Positions 38,861 through 48,638 are shown, counted from the first letter of the stretch. The stretch is 64,000 nt of DNA from Corynebacterium sp. (GCF_030532195.1 NZ_JAUNLP010000002.1:301580-365579), one strand, 5' to 3'. The notes: generated by a model from the letters alone, not told the origin. Numbers and translations are program-made.

Positions 38861-40021
38861 ATGACTGTAACTAACGACGCTGTCACATTCCCCGCCCTCG
38901 AACAGCTCCGCGCTCGCGGGACAGTCAAATGGACTGCCTTTGACCAGGACGTTTTACCGCTGTGGGTCGCCGAATCCGACGCCACCACCTGCCCTGCCGT
39001 CAGAACCGCCATTGCGGAGGCCTGTGAGAAGGAGCAATTCGGCTACCTCTCCCAGGACATCTCGGCGCTCACCACCGCCACAGCGGACTTTTCCGCCGCC
39101 CGTTACGGCTGGCGCCCCAAGCCGGAAAACATCTTCGCCATCGCCGATGTCGTTCGCGGCGTCAGCCTAGCCGTCGAGCATTTCACGCGCCCGGGCTCCG
39201 CAATCGTGGTGCCAACCCCCGCGTACATGCCGTTCTTCCAGCTGGGCCCAGCGCTCGGGCGGGACACGGTGTGCATTCCTACGCTTGACGACGGTCCGGA
39301 GATGAGTGCCCTGGAACGTGCTTTCGCTGACGGCGCTGGATGCCTTATCCTGTGCAATCCCAACAATCCGCTCGGCTTTACCTACTCAGCTGACACGCTG
39401 CGTGAGATTACCGACCTCGCCTCCCGCTACGGCGTTCGCGTTATCTCCGATGAAATTCATGGCCCTGTCGTTCTCGATGGCACGCATACTCCCACAGCAT
39501 CGGTATCGGAGACCGCCGCCGCGGTGACGATTACCGTAACTGCCACATCGAAGGGCTGGAACACCGCTGGTCTGAAATGCGCTCAGATTCTTTTCAACGA
39601 TGAGGATGCTGCCACATGGCAAGGGCTGCCCTTCATTGTCCGGGAAGGAGCGTCCATCCTCGGTGTGGCTGCCGCCACCGCCGCGTATCGCGACGGTGTG
39701 GCTTGGCTGGATAATTTCATTGAGGTTTTGCGCAATAATCGCGACACGCTGAGCACTCGCCTTGCCGAAATTGCGCCGCAAGCTCGATTCACTCCGCCGG
39801 CAGCATCGTTCTTGGCATGGCTGGATCTAACTGATGTCCCTGGCATAGATGCTGAAGATCCAGCAGCTTGGCTTGTCAAAAACGCCAAGATAGCACTCAA
39901 CCCCGGCTTCGCATTCGGCGAAGGCGGGGCTGGTCATGTGCGACTAAACTTTGCGACCTCACCAGAGATTCTCAATGAGGCCTTGGACCGCTTTGCAGCG
40001 GCCCTTCCAGCTAGCAATTAG
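38861..40021 (+). CDS. MalY/PatB-type pyridoxal-phosphate aminotransferase (cystathionine beta-lyase)
   Basis: This 386-residue fold-type I PLP enzyme cleaves C-S bonds (cystathionine beta-lyase, AecD in C. glutamicum) or transaminates. Motifs: ILCNPNNPLGFTY, RVISDEIHGPVVLDG (PLP-binding Asp) and VTATSKGWNTAGLKCAQ (Schiff-base Lys). The start lies within a few bases of AGAGGGG. It overlaps the acid phosphatase 3' end by four bases (convergent). Confidence 0.9.
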   Translation: MTVTNDAVTFPALEQLRARGTVKWTAFDQDVLPLWVAESDATTCPAVRTAIAEACEKEQFGYLSQDISALTTATADFSAARYGWRPKPENIFAIADVVRGVSLAVEHFTRPGSAIVVPTPAYMPFFQLGPALGRDTVCIPTLDDGPEMSALERAFADGAGCLILCNPNNPLGFTYSADTLREITDLASRYGVRVISDEIHGPVVLDGTHTPTASVSETAAAVTITVTATSKGWNTAGLKCAQILFNDEDAATWQGLPFIVREGASILGVAAATAAYRDGVAWLDNFIEVLRNNRDTLSTRLAEIAPQARFTPPAASFLAWLDLTDVPGIDAEDPAAWLVKNAKIALNPGFAFGEGGAGHVRLNFATSPEILNEALDRFAAALPASN

Positions 40022-41385
40022 TTGATAACGGTGACACTTCCGTCGGCGTTAACGGTGACGTCGGCGGCCAGTGCACGAGCCAGGTTCATGCGAACGTGCT
40101 GGCCCTCACCGTCGGTGCGGTCAAGCGGGTAACCAGATGCAATAGCGGTCTGCGCCAAGATGGAGTTGCGCTGCTCTTCAGTCAGGTCTGGGAACTTGGT
40201 CTCCAACAGGCCTGCGTAGCGCTTCGGAACGATAACAGGCTGATCCTTCGGGCCGATCTGCTTGAAGTCATAGGTCATGCGCTCGGTGTACTGCTTCACT
40301 GCAGCAGCGGTGCTCATGTACGGGGTGTCCTTGGCAACGCAGTTGGCGATGGTGTCGCCACAGCGGTATTCCAGCTCAGAGCGCAGCTCGTCCATAGCTT
40401 CTTCAATGAGCGGACGGAACTCCGGGTCAGCCCAGCGGTCTGCAGCAGCCTGGTTACCCATCATACGGCCACCCATGACGTCCAGCGGGAAGTGAACGCC
40501 CATGACGAGGCGGGAGTGACCAGCCTCAGATGCACGTGCCTCAATCTGCGGAGCCAGCTCCGGCAGCATCATGGCGAGCATGGTGGCAGTCCATGCGGCC
40601 TTGTTGGTGTGACCCGACGGGTAAGCCGGCGAAGTGGTGTATGGATCATCCTGCCCCTCGCGGTAGTAACGCTCGATGCGATCCGGGGCCTGGACAAACG
40701 GACGGTCGTAGCCGTAGGCGTACTTCTCGAAGAAGGTGGAGCTGACCAAGCCACCGCCACGAGCGAGGTTGCCGGACAGAAGGGTCTTCACCTTTGGCAG
40801 ACGGCCCTCCTCCAGGGCTTCGCGGAAGTGCTTGCCCAGGTTCTCACCGAATGCGGACGAAATGTTGACCACTGGGTCGAGGTAGTCGTCGTCAAGCGCG
40901 ATGCTCTGTGCTGCCGGGTCGTTCTTAGCAGCGTTGTTGATGCGAACCACGGTTTCCATGTTCTGGTCCATGACTTCTGGGTGGTTCTGTTCGAGGTCCA
41001 CGAACGGGTGCACAACGTAGAAGTAGAACCACTTATCGGTGGCTACGTCCGACTGGTAGAAACGTGCAACCTGGTCCGGGCGATACGGTGAGCGCTTCGG
41101 AGCATTCGGATCAGCGGACTCATCAGAGATCAAATCCGGGATGGAAGCGGAATCCGGAATATCGATGCCGCCGCCCGGAGTACCCGGGGTTTCGATGCCT
41201 TCCGGCAACTGTGGCAGCGTTTGGCTCAAACTATCGCTAGAACCCAGGCGGTTGCCAATCTCTCCCAGCGGATTTACTGGTGCTGCCGCAGCCGTCGCCG
41301 GAGCAAGTCCCAGAACAATTGCCATAGCTGCGGTAGCGGCACCAACACGCGTTGCAGTGCGCTTTTGCGGCTTAGAAGACGACAC
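40018..41385 (-). CDS. Secreted class A (PAP2-type) acid phosphatase
   Basis: The 455-residue exported protein has a Sec signal peptide (about 1-36, cleaving near ATAAAAA). A Pro/Gly-rich spacer and a vanadium-haloperoxidase-fold phosphatase domain follow. The signature is seen as PAYPSGHTNKAAW and GHSRLVMGVHFPLDVMGGR (catalytic His residues, Asp and Arg). It probably releases phosphate from organic esters outside the cell. The GTG start follows AAAGGAA. Confidence 0.9.
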   Translation of the reverse strand: MSSSKPQKRTATRVGAATAAMAIVLGLAPATAAAAPVNPLGEIGNRLGSSDSLSQTLPQLPEGIETPGTPGGGIDIPDSASIPDLISDESADPNAPKRSPYRPDQVARFYQSDVATDKWFYFYVVHPFVDLEQNHPEVMDQNMETVVRINNAAKNDPAAQSIALDDDYLDPVVNISSAFGENLGKHFREALEEGRLPKVKTLLSGNLARGGGLVSSTFFEKYAYGYDRPFVQAPDRIERYYREGQDDPYTTSPAYPSGHTNKAAWTATMLAMMLPELAPQIEARASEAGHSRLVMGVHFPLDVMGGRMMGNQAAADRWADPEFRPLIEEAMDELRSELEYRCGDTIANCVAKDTPYMSTAAAVKQYTERMTYDFKQIGPKDQPVIVPKRYAGLLETKFPDLTEEQRNSILAQTAIASGYPLDRTDGEGQHVRMNLARALAADVTVNADGSVTVIN

Positions 41386-41538
41386 GGCGTTCCTTTCACA
41401 TAGCTACTTTTCCAGTGTGTTCACCGTGCGGAGCGCGAACCACGCACTTTTTCGGTGGACACATCCTGACAAATTCCTGATTTATGTTAAGGGCATTATG
41501 AGGATTCGGCGCGTTGAAAGGACCAAAACGACAAAAAT

Positions 41539-41579
41539 AAGGCCCTCCCACCACGAGTATTCGAGGCTGGAAGGCCTTA
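41539..41579 (-). terminator. Terminator of the 3-hydroxyacyl-CoA dehydrogenase gene
   Basis: On the minus strand, TAAGGCCTTCC pairs with GGAGGGCCTTA across a 19-base loop with one mismatch, then ATTTTTGTCGTTTT. It lies about 120 bases after the stop at 41700. Confidence 0.7.
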
Positions 41580-41699
41580 ACGACTATTGCCATCCGCAGA
41601 AATACATACTGCGTAACTGCAATAATTAAATAATTTTGTCAGGTTTCGGAGGGCCGAAAGATACATCTACCTTTACCCCTAAGTTGGGGGTAAAAGGCA

Positions 41700-42566
41700 T
41701 TACTTCGAGTAGTCGTAGAAACCGCGGCCGGACTTACGGCCAAAGCGGCCCGCTTCAACCATGCGGTTCAGCAGCGGCGGTGCGGAGTAGGTCGGCTCCT
41801 TGTATTCCTCAAACATGGCATCAGCAATGAACTTGATGGTGTCGAGCCCAACCATGTCTGCCAGGGTCAGCGGACCCATCGGGTGTGCGCAGCCATTGAC
41901 CATGCCTGCATCGATGTCCTCTGCGGTGGCAATGCCGTCCTGCAGCATACGGATAGCGCCAATGATGTACGGGACCAGAAGTGCGTTGACGATGAAGCCA
42001 GAGCGATCCTTCGCACGAATCACGGTCTTGCCGAGCGCCTCAGAAGCGTACTCGTAAGCGCGCTCTGCCTGAACCTCACCAGTCGACAGCGTGACAACGT
42101 GCTCAACCAGCGGTAGAACCGGCACCGGGTTGAAGAAGTGCAGCCCCATCACGCGCTCCGGGCGCTTGGTGGCTGCAGCAATCGACTGAATCGGCAGCGA
42201 AGAAGTGTTGGATGCCAGAATTGCGTCCTCAGATTCGACAACTGCGTCGAGCTGGGAGAATACGCTTGCCTTTACTTCTGGGTTTTCGACGATGGCCTCG
42301 ATGACCAGCTCACGGTCAGCGAAGTCCTCGAGGTTGGTGGTGTAGCTAATACGACCCAAGATCTCATCGCGTGCAGACTCCTCCAGCTTGCCACGGGAGA
42401 CTGCCTTGTCCAGAGACTTTTCGATGCGGGCGCGACCGGACTCGAGGAATTCTTCCTTCGCTTCCCAGACCTTGACATCGCTGCCGGCCTTTGCGCAGAC
42501 CTCAATAATGCCAGAACCCATCTGACCAGCGCCGACGATACCTACTCGCGAGATGCTATTTGCCAT
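41700..42566 (-). CDS. 3-hydroxybutyryl-CoA dehydrogenase (FadB2-like)
   Basis: The 288-residue enzyme has an N-terminal NAD fold (VGIVGAGQMGSGIIEVCAKAG) and the signature NTSSLPIQSIA...MGLHFFNPVPVLPLVEHV with catalytic His. The C-terminal domain ends GRFGRKSGRGFYDYSK. It oxidises or reduces short-chain 3-hydroxyacyl-CoA with NAD(P). It stands as a single gene with its own terminator. Confidence 0.93.
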   Translation of the reverse strand: MANSISRVGIVGAGQMGSGIIEVCAKAGSDVKVWEAKEEFLESGRARIEKSLDKAVSRGKLEESARDEILGRISYTTNLEDFADRELVIEAIVENPEVKASVFSQLDAVVESEDAILASNTSSLPIQSIAAATKRPERVMGLHFFNPVPVLPLVEHVVTLSTGEVQAERAYEYASEALGKTVIRAKDRSGFIVNALLVPYIIGAIRMLQDGIATAEDIDAGMVNGCAHPMGPLTLADMVGLDTIKFIADAMFEEYKEPTYSAPPLLNRMVEAGRFGRKSGRGFYDYSK

Positions 42567-42800
42567 TGGCGTTAATTCCTACCTTCTACTGTGCTTATCG
42601 GTCAGGATGTATTTTTCTTTCCGGCGAAAAGCAATGCGGCTTGGTCCCACAAGAGTGGCGGGAAAACCAGCGACTTCACCGGCTGTATCTACACGCTACT
42701 AATTTCATGGGCACCTCGCGGGTGCTTTGCAGTACTTTTCACCCGATTTGCCCGAATCTCGTGTTAGAAAATTCAGGCCGATAGGTATTCCGGAAACCGC

Positions 42801-43370
42801 CTAGTACTGCATACGCTTTTCCAGCGCCTTTTGGATATCAGTGAGTTCTTCGCGCGAAGAACTAGCGAATTCGCGCAGCTCATGCCCACCGTTATTTTCG
42901 AGTTCTTCCCACTGACCGAGAACCTTTTCCAGGCCGCCCTCCATCAGTGTCAGGTACGCCATGTCCGCGTGCGGGCCTTCCTCGTTTTCCAGGCGGGTAA
43001 TCGTCTCACGGTCGAGTCTGGACTCCGAAGGGTCGACATCGACGCCCAGGGCCTTGACAAGCTGAGCCTCTTGTTTAGCACAGACAGGCTCGGCCTCCTG
43101 CGCAATCTTGCGGGTTTCATCGGAGACCGTCTCCTTCGAGATCAAAGTCTCCGATGCCTGCCGAAGTGCCGCCGTATCTGCGGCTAACTGAGCCAAATTG
43201 TCGCGGATAGCGACGCTGGAAGTGGCTGCCCCAGTAGCTTGACCTACGCGCCCGTTGTCATCTTCCATGGCTGCCTCATCACCGTCGCTGCAGGCGCTAA
43301 GGCCCACTACGAGCACAGCGGCAAGCGCCAATGACCCTAGGCGCAGCTTGTGGCCCCAGGAAGAAGACAC
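42801..43370 (-). CDS. Putative lipoprotein
   Basis: From GTG 43370, preceded by AGGAGG at a five-base distance, the protein has 189 residues. Its lipoprotein signal (LRLGSLALAAVLVVGLSAC) has the lipobox LSAC. The mature part is acidic and helical (DTAALRQASETLISKE) with no known domain. The gene follows the ABM gene by about 50 bases on the same strand. An upstream start at 43421 would overlap that gene and bypass the ribosome-binding site. Confidence 0.8.
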   Translation of the reverse strand: MSSSWGHKLRLGSLALAAVLVVGLSACSDGDEAAMEDDNGRVGQATGAATSSVAIRDNLAQLAADTAALRQASETLISKETVSDETRKIAQEAEPVCAKQEAQLVKALGVDVDPSESRLDRETITRLENEEGPHADMAYLTLMEGGLEKVLGQWEELENNGGHELREFASSSREELTDIQKALEKRMQY

Positions 43371-43420
43371 AGTTCCCTCCTGTAAGTCAGCTGCCCTCTC
43401 GCTTACTGAGTGCGTGAGCA

Positions 43421-43744
43421 TTAATCCACCTGCAGCTCACCCATGCGATCCCAGTCCTGCTTGTCCGGCAAAACCTGCGACACAATCTTCGGAGTCTCAA
43501 CGAGCAGCGGCTTCATGGCCTCCAGGCCCTTGGCAAAGTGCTCGGAGTTGACGTGTGCCTCACCAGCATCGTCATCGAATGCCTCGATAAGGATGTACTG
43601 GTTGGGATCCTCGACACTGCGAGACCACTCAAACCACTTGTTACCAGGCTCTGCACGCGTTGCGGCAGTGAACTCGGCGACGTGGTCCATCCATTCGTCA
43701 GCAAACTCCGGCTTTACTTGGTAATTCACAACGATAAAGATCAT
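43421..43744 (-). CDS. Antibiotic biosynthesis monooxygenase (ABM) domain protein
   Basis: The 107-residue protein from ATG 43744 has the ferredoxin-like ABM fold: IFIVVNYQVKPEFADEWMDH, GNKWFEWSRSVEDPNQYILIE and HVNSEHFAKGLEAM. Relatives include YgiN-type quinone monooxygenases and haem-degrading enzymes; the haem-binding Asn/Trp set is not convincing here. Probably a dimeric cytoplasmic enzyme of unknown substrate. Confidence 0.85.
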   Translation of the reverse strand: MIFIVVNYQVKPEFADEWMDHVAEFTAATRAEPGNKWFEWSRSVEDPNQYILIEAFDDDAGEAHVNSEHFAKGLEAMKPLLVETPKIVSQVLPDKQDWDRMGELQVD

Positions 43745-43898
43745 GCCGACCACTGTAGGCGCGTCATGTTCGATTTGCACCCCTGCTCAGACCGTGTCTT
43801 GCCACAAAATTCCAAATATCGGCACAACTAGACATAAAGATAATGTCGAGTGAATTTTTCCTTCAGCTTCTCCTTAGCTGACGGTTATATTGGGTCTC

Positions 43899-44453
43899 AT
43901 GATGAACGCTCCGCTCATTTTGTCCTACGGCGATAAGACCCCACGCATTCACTCCAGCGCTTGGATTGCACCGGGCACCATCATCATCGGTGATGTGGAA
44001 ATCGGTGCCGATAGTTCTGTCTTTTATGGTTCCGTGCTCCGCGGTGATGTCGCGGAAATTCGTATTGGCGAGCGCACCAATATTCAAGATAACTCCACTG
44101 TCCATGTTGACCGGGGTGTGCCGACCATCCTGGGTAACGATGTCACTGTCGGCCACATGGCCCTCGTCCACGGCACCACAGTCGAAGACGGCTGTCTCGT
44201 TGGCATGAAGTCGACACTGCTATCACGCTCCCGCATCGGCACCGGCAGCCTCATTGCCGCAGGTGCTGTGGTGCTGGAAGACCAGATTATTGAGCCTGGT
44301 TCGCTGGCTGCAGGTGTCCCAGCCAAGGTCCGCCGTCAGCTCACAGCCGAAGAATCCGAAGGATTTATCGCTCACGCCGGCCGCTACGTCGACGCTGCTT
44401 CCCAGCACCGATTCCTAGACCCAGTGAACTTGGACATGGTGACTTTTAACTAG
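43899..44453 (+). CDS. Gamma-class carbonic anhydrase-like protein
   Basis: This 184-residue left-handed beta-helix protein has hexapeptide repeats. Candidate zinc His residues lie in NSTVHVDRGVP and VGHMALVHGTTVEDG. Relatives are YrdA/PaaY proteins, and carbonic anhydrase activity is often not shown. ATG 43899 and 43902 are adjacent possible starts. It is a monocistronic gene. Confidence 0.9.
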   Translation: MMNAPLILSYGDKTPRIHSSAWIAPGTIIIGDVEIGADSSVFYGSVLRGDVAEIRIGERTNIQDNSTVHVDRGVPTILGNDVTVGHMALVHGTTVEDGCLVGMKSTLLSRSRIGTGSLIAAGAVVLEDQIIEPGSLAAGVPAKVRRQLTAEESEGFIAHAGRYVDAASQHRFLDPVNLDMVTFN

Positions 44454-44630
44454 GCCACGGAGCCATAATCGTTTGATGTCGGCACCGCGAAGGCCCTCCA
44501 CCATTAACAGGTGCAAGTTAAAAGAAGCCGATGGAAGTTCCAGGAACCACGCCATTCGTTGTATTCGAGTGCGGTGAAGTGGGTACACCTGAATCGTATT
44601 AAACCTAAAGTTTTACCTAAGATACCTCCC

Positions 44631-45824
44631 ATGGGTTTTTTGAAGGTCATCAGCGCAATCGGCGCTACTGGCATCGTCGCCGCAGTTGCTGTGAACGCTG
44701 TTGCAGAAGAGTCACCTGTCCCAGTCGCTACTGTGGAACGCGTTATCGACGGTGACACTATTGACGTCCAAATCGATGGCGAATTAACTCGCGTGCGACT
44801 GCTAAATGTAGATACGCCTGAGATTGGACGGAACGGGAGGCCTTCAGAATGCCTGGCACTCGAAGCGAAGTCCTATCTTGAAAGTCTTCTTCCAGAAGGC
44901 AGCACCGTTGAATTGCAATTCGATGTGGAGAAGCACGATAAGTACGGTCGCACGCTAGCCGGAGTCTACAAAGATGAGCAACTAGTCAACGCACAGATTG
45001 CACAGGAGGGCTTTGGCACACCTATGCAGGTCGGAGCCAACAGCAAGTTCTATTCCGCTGTGCGCCAAGCAAGTGATTCTGCGGGACACCAAGGCATCGG
45101 TGTGCATAGCCTTGACACAGAGTGCACCATCACCAATTCTGACACCCTTGACCCGGTGGAACAGGCTCGAGAAGCACTAGAGATTGCACGTAACCAGAGT
45201 CTGTCGGATTTGTCTGATGACCTGTTATTGACAGCTGTCGCTCAGGTTTACAGGACAATTGATCATTCAATCGACTCGCTCGACCGACTGCGTGAAGATA
45301 TCACCTCACCATCTATTAAACTCACCCGTCCGCAAAAGCAGCTCTTTTCGAATGAGATTGACGCTCTCACCAACGAGCTGAAGGCAGAAAGAAGCAATAT
45401 CGCTACTACTGTCAGAAAAAAGCAGGCGCGCCGAGATGATGCTTATTCGTCCGACTCGCTCGCTATCGATGATGAGATGAGTACGCATAACGATGCTTCA
45501 GGTGTCGAGGTTTCCGCCCCTGATGTTCCTCAAACAGTATCGTCCGACCAAAACACTCAAAATGACCAGTGGAATAATTCACCCAACCCACCGGCCGCGG
45601 AAGCACCTGAGTACACTTCGACACCCGCATATACACCGGCACCCGCATACACTCCGACGCCGCAGCCGCAGACACAGCCGGAACCGGCCCCTGCACCCGC
45701 CGCGCCAGTAGATACCTACACCGGGTGCCGAGCCTACGGGGGAAATTATGCTTTCAACAGCATCGATAATCAGGGGCGGCCATACGCAAAAATTGATTGC
45801 ACGACGAAGCAGCAGATTGGCTAA
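44631..45824 (+). CDS. Staphylococcal nuclease-like exported or anchored nuclease
   Basis: From ATG 44631 the protein has about 397 residues. A hydrophobic N-terminus (FLKVISAIGATGIVAAVAV) acts as signal or anchor. An SNase domain (about 30-155) has the calcium/catalytic set: DGDTIDV, VRLLNVDTPE (Arg, Asp, Glu) and HDKYGRTLAG (Arg). A charged helical middle follows, then a repeated Pro/Tyr/Thr tract (TPAYTPAPAYTPTPQPQ, wall-spanning type) and a small two-Cys C-terminal module (GCRAYGG...KIDC). Base composition looks lower in GC than its neighbours. It is convergent with the WYL gene. Confidence 0.85.
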   Translation: MGFLKVISAIGATGIVAAVAVNAVAEESPVPVATVERVIDGDTIDVQIDGELTRVRLLNVDTPEIGRNGRPSECLALEAKSYLESLLPEGSTVELQFDVEKHDKYGRTLAGVYKDEQLVNAQIAQEGFGTPMQVGANSKFYSAVRQASDSAGHQGIGVHSLDTECTITNSDTLDPVEQAREALEIARNQSLSDLSDDLLLTAVAQVYRTIDHSIDSLDRLREDITSPSIKLTRPQKQLFSNEIDALTNELKAERSNIATTVRKKQARRDDAYSSDSLAIDDEMSTHNDASGVEVSAPDVPQTVSSDQNTQNDQWNNSPNPPAAEAPEYTSTPAYTPAPAYTPTPQPQTQPEPAPAPAAPVDTYTGCRAYGGNYAFNSIDNQGRPYAKIDCTTKQQIG

Positions 45825-45851
45825 GCACCTTGTGATTGAGAGTTTCCGTTG

Positions 45852-45877
45852 CTGCCTGCCGACTCCTGTGCAGGCAG
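45852..45877. terminator. Bidirectional terminator between the nuclease and WYL genes
   Basis: An 8-bp perfect stem, 45852-45859 with 45870-45877, has a 10-base loop and an imperfect extension (GTTG with CAAC). It lies between convergent stops. Confidence 0.5.
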
Positions 45878-45928
45878 AAGGCAACGATTCATCTCGCAGG
45901 CAAAGGACTCTAAAATCTCCCCTATTCC

Positions 45929-48502
45929 CTACTTCCCAATCCCAATCGACCATGCCACTCGAATGGTTGCAGCATCGACATCATCTCCCAGAGCTTTCTG
46001 CATGCGCTCGAGGTCATCAGAGTCCATATCATCGGGAAGCGGAACCTGGAGGGGGCTGAACCGGCGGGCCAAGATGGAGCACATCTTAAACCTATCGAGG
46101 CGGAACGTCCGCCAGTCCTCTCGGAGTTCATCCCATGCGAGCACGTAAGGCCGACCAAGCTCAACAATGCGCACCGGTCGGATAATCCGTGCCGTCGGCT
46201 CATCATTGCGATTGCCATAAAGTATGGACAAGCAATGCCCCTCTGCGATACCAGCTCGGACCAACTCCAGGTGCTGCTCAAAAGAGTCCTCATCAGTAAG
46301 GTAATCACGAACCGAGGGGTCGCTTGAGACGAGGCGGCCACTATCTGCGGGAGCAGCATCCAAATTATCGGCGGAGTCCATCCCCGGACCGTTAGGCAAT
46401 AGCATGATGGCTTCGCCTCCCTCAGGCCATTCGACGCGCCAATCGTCCTGACCTGCCTCGTAGATGTTCACTAACCGAGTGTCGAAAATATCCGCACGAC
46501 GCACATTCAGCCCATTCGGCCCAGTCAAGAGGCTCGTCATTAGATCGGCCGTTGTGCATTGCTCGGAGGCGTACACGTTAAACACAGCCTCTGTATTTAG
46601 CGCTACCTCCGGGTTTGTCCAGGACTTGTCAATGTCCTCTACCGATCGCCTATTAACGCGTTTTAATATGGACTCCGGGATTCTCGAGTAGATCTCCTCA
46701 TCGAAGCGGTCAAGATTGACATTGCAACCATCGAAATCAACTTGACAGTTGTCGAGGCGTCCGACCAGGACCTTACCGTGAAGGTTTTGCAGCACGTACG
46801 CGACCTCGTCCGCATCGTCCCCTTTTTCATCGCAGAGTTCCTCGAGCCAGTCGGGGCACGGGAGGTAAATCATCGACTCTCGCCCGATATACCCGTGTAC
46901 TGACAGAAATCGGCACCCGCTAAACGGATTTCGATGCACCTCGGGCATCCACACATGCAACGCAGTGACTACGGGCTCTCCATAACCACGCTGTTCAGCA
47001 TTTACCTCACGAGTAAGCAGCTCCTCGAAGCTTGTCCCAGTGATGTCGGTTTTTGCGCAAAGCTGGCAATCTACAGCTGCATAGTGGGCAAGCGATTCGA
47101 ATCGTGTGTCCACACTAATTCCTGCGCCCCATGCCATCGTCGGCAACGACATTCCAAACAACACACGACGCCACTCCGGCATCGTCTCAGCCTGAGTTGT
47201 CAGACACATCGTCGCGCGGGCATACTCCCCATCGTCACTGAAGACTTCTAGAGCTCTGTTTGCCGATGCCCACTGCGCTCGCGCCGGTCGATTCATCAAG
47301 GTTAGCAGTGCCTTATGACTGCTACTAACGGTAAAACCGAGGCAACCACCGATGTCAGTAATGACGCGACCAAAGTTAAATTCCTTGTTGGCATCATGAA
47401 AACCGCTGGAAAGCGGGTAGGTACGCGCTGAAGGCACACCGGCCCGAGCTACGCCCCCATCATGCAGCCAATCCATGTCAATTGCAATAGGAAATTGCAA
47501 GTGCGATGACTCGAAGCTGCCGCCCCATTCCAACGGCAGGAAGTGCCCGGTAAACAGTACGTCTCCGGTGACCATCGCGCCTACCGAGTATGGTTCGACC
47601 GATTCGAAGGACCCCGGAGCAAACGGGTGCGGTGCGAAGCAACGCAAACGCTTCCCATTTTTGAGCTCCAGGATTAGCTCCCAGAAATCTTTATCTGTCA
47701 TCCGGTTATGGTGCCGCGTCGCATCGACCAGGAGGCCAGAAATTTCTTCCTCTGGGCCGGTGAGATTCGACAGCTCCGTGCATTTCACCCCTGTTTCTTC
47801 CTCAGCGTCCTCGCACGATCCAAAGCCACTTGCCTGCAGTTGCGAGCGGGTGACGCGAACAGAAGAAGCGTCGAAAAGCGCACTAAGTGCGAGATATCCG
47901 AGCTGGCCGATTGTGGATTTCAAGGGCGGCACCAAGCACTCAGGTCCCTCTATGAAGCTTTCCATCAGAGAGTCCAGAATCGTGTACTCACTTGGTCCCT
48001 CGAACGGGTCGGACAGATGCAGGTGCGCTCCAAGGTTAAGCGGCACGTACTTCAGCGCTGCCTCAATCTCAGAGGAATCCCACACCGTCGGCGAATCCTC
48101 ATCAAGTCGCTGCAGATCGACTTGCAGCGTGGACGAAACTGATTCGGCTTCGTAGCCTTCTTCGAATGGAATAAGTCCCACACTGTCGAAGAAGCACTGA
48201 CCTAGGTTGCCGTAATTCTCCCCACCATCGACAGCCGCGACAAAGGTTAGCTCCTTATTATCGTGGGAAAGGAACCCCGGCACGACACTCGCAAACCCCA
48301 CGGTGACAGTCGCACCCGACGAATCCACTGCCATCCTTGTGAACAGCGGACGCCCGCTTTCGCTCCCCTTCCAAGAGAGCGAATCAACTCCCGTTACCTC
48401 GCCCCGACTAAAGACCGCATCCAGGGAGGTGTACGCCTGTTCCCAGTCCTTGCTGGAAATATCGAATCCAACCGATGCACCATAATTCGCGATTTGTGCC
48501 AT
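45929..48502 (-). CDS. Large uncharacterised protein with C-terminal WYL-like domain
   Basis: ATG 48502 is preceded by GGAGG at six bases, giving 857 residues. The last about 95 residues look like a WYL ligand-sensing module (CLSILYGNRND, then RPVRIVELGRPYVLAWDELR and EDWRTFRLDRF). The remaining about 760 residues match nothing I know. There is no visible helix-turn-helix, Walker, nuclease or membrane motif. Recognisable stretches include DSVGLIPFEEGYEAES, KRLRCFAPHPFAPGSFESVE and several Cys (CQLCAKTD, CLVPP). WYL domains usually occur in transcription factors tied to DNA damage or phage defence. This one lacks the DNA-binding part, so it may act through a partner. Codon use appears less GC-rich than in neighbours. 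Confidence 0.8.
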   Translation of the reverse strand: MAQIANYGASVGFDISSKDWEQAYTSLDAVFSRGEVTGVDSLSWKGSESGRPLFTRMAVDSSGATVTVGFASVVPGFLSHDNKELTFVAAVDGGENYGNLGQCFFDSVGLIPFEEGYEAESVSSTLQVDLQRLDEDSPTVWDSSEIEAALKYVPLNLGAHLHLSDPFEGPSEYTILDSLMESFIEGPECLVPPLKSTIGQLGYLALSALFDASSVRVTRSQLQASGFGSCEDAEEETGVKCTELSNLTGPEEEISGLLVDATRHHNRMTDKDFWELILELKNGKRLRCFAPHPFAPGSFESVEPYSVGAMVTGDVLFTGHFLPLEWGGSFESSHLQFPIAIDMDWLHDGGVARAGVPSARTYPLSSGFHDANKEFNFGRVITDIGGCLGFTVSSSHKALLTLMNRPARAQWASANRALEVFSDDGEYARATMCLTTQAETMPEWRRVLFGMSLPTMAWGAGISVDTRFESLAHYAAVDCQLCAKTDITGTSFEELLTREVNAEQRGYGEPVVTALHVWMPEVHRNPFSGCRFLSVHGYIGRESMIYLPCPDWLEELCDEKGDDADEVAYVLQNLHGKVLVGRLDNCQVDFDGCNVNLDRFDEEIYSRIPESILKRVNRRSVEDIDKSWTNPEVALNTEAVFNVYASEQCTTADLMTSLLTGPNGLNVRRADIFDTRLVNIYEAGQDDWRVEWPEGGEAIMLLPNGPGMDSADNLDAAPADSGRLVSSDPSVRDYLTDEDSFEQHLELVRAGIAEGHCLSILYGNRNDEPTARIIRPVRIVELGRPYVLAWDELREDWRTFRLDRFKMCSILARRFSPLQVPLPDDMDSDDLERMQKALGDDVDAATIRVAWSIGIGK

Positions 48503-48638
48503 AGCTTGCCTCCTGCGATTCACTGGGGGCTCTCACCTACACACCGTCTGCGTCGCTTTCCGACACGGCCTTTCACGACCTTGGCCAGCGGTAATGCCCC
48601 TCGAGCAATGACATCTGCACTTTATATTTAAGCCCGGA

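Noticed and set aside
41671..41694. TTTACCCC/GGGGTAAA hairpin next to the 3-hydroxyacyl-CoA dehydrogenase stop
   Set aside because: The 8-bp stem has no T-tract on the minus strand; the hairpin at 41539-41579 is the better terminator.
45706..45824. Excalibur calcium-binding domain at the end of the SNase
   Set aside because: Two Cys are present, but the DxDxDGxxCE core is missing, so it is described only as a two-Cys module.
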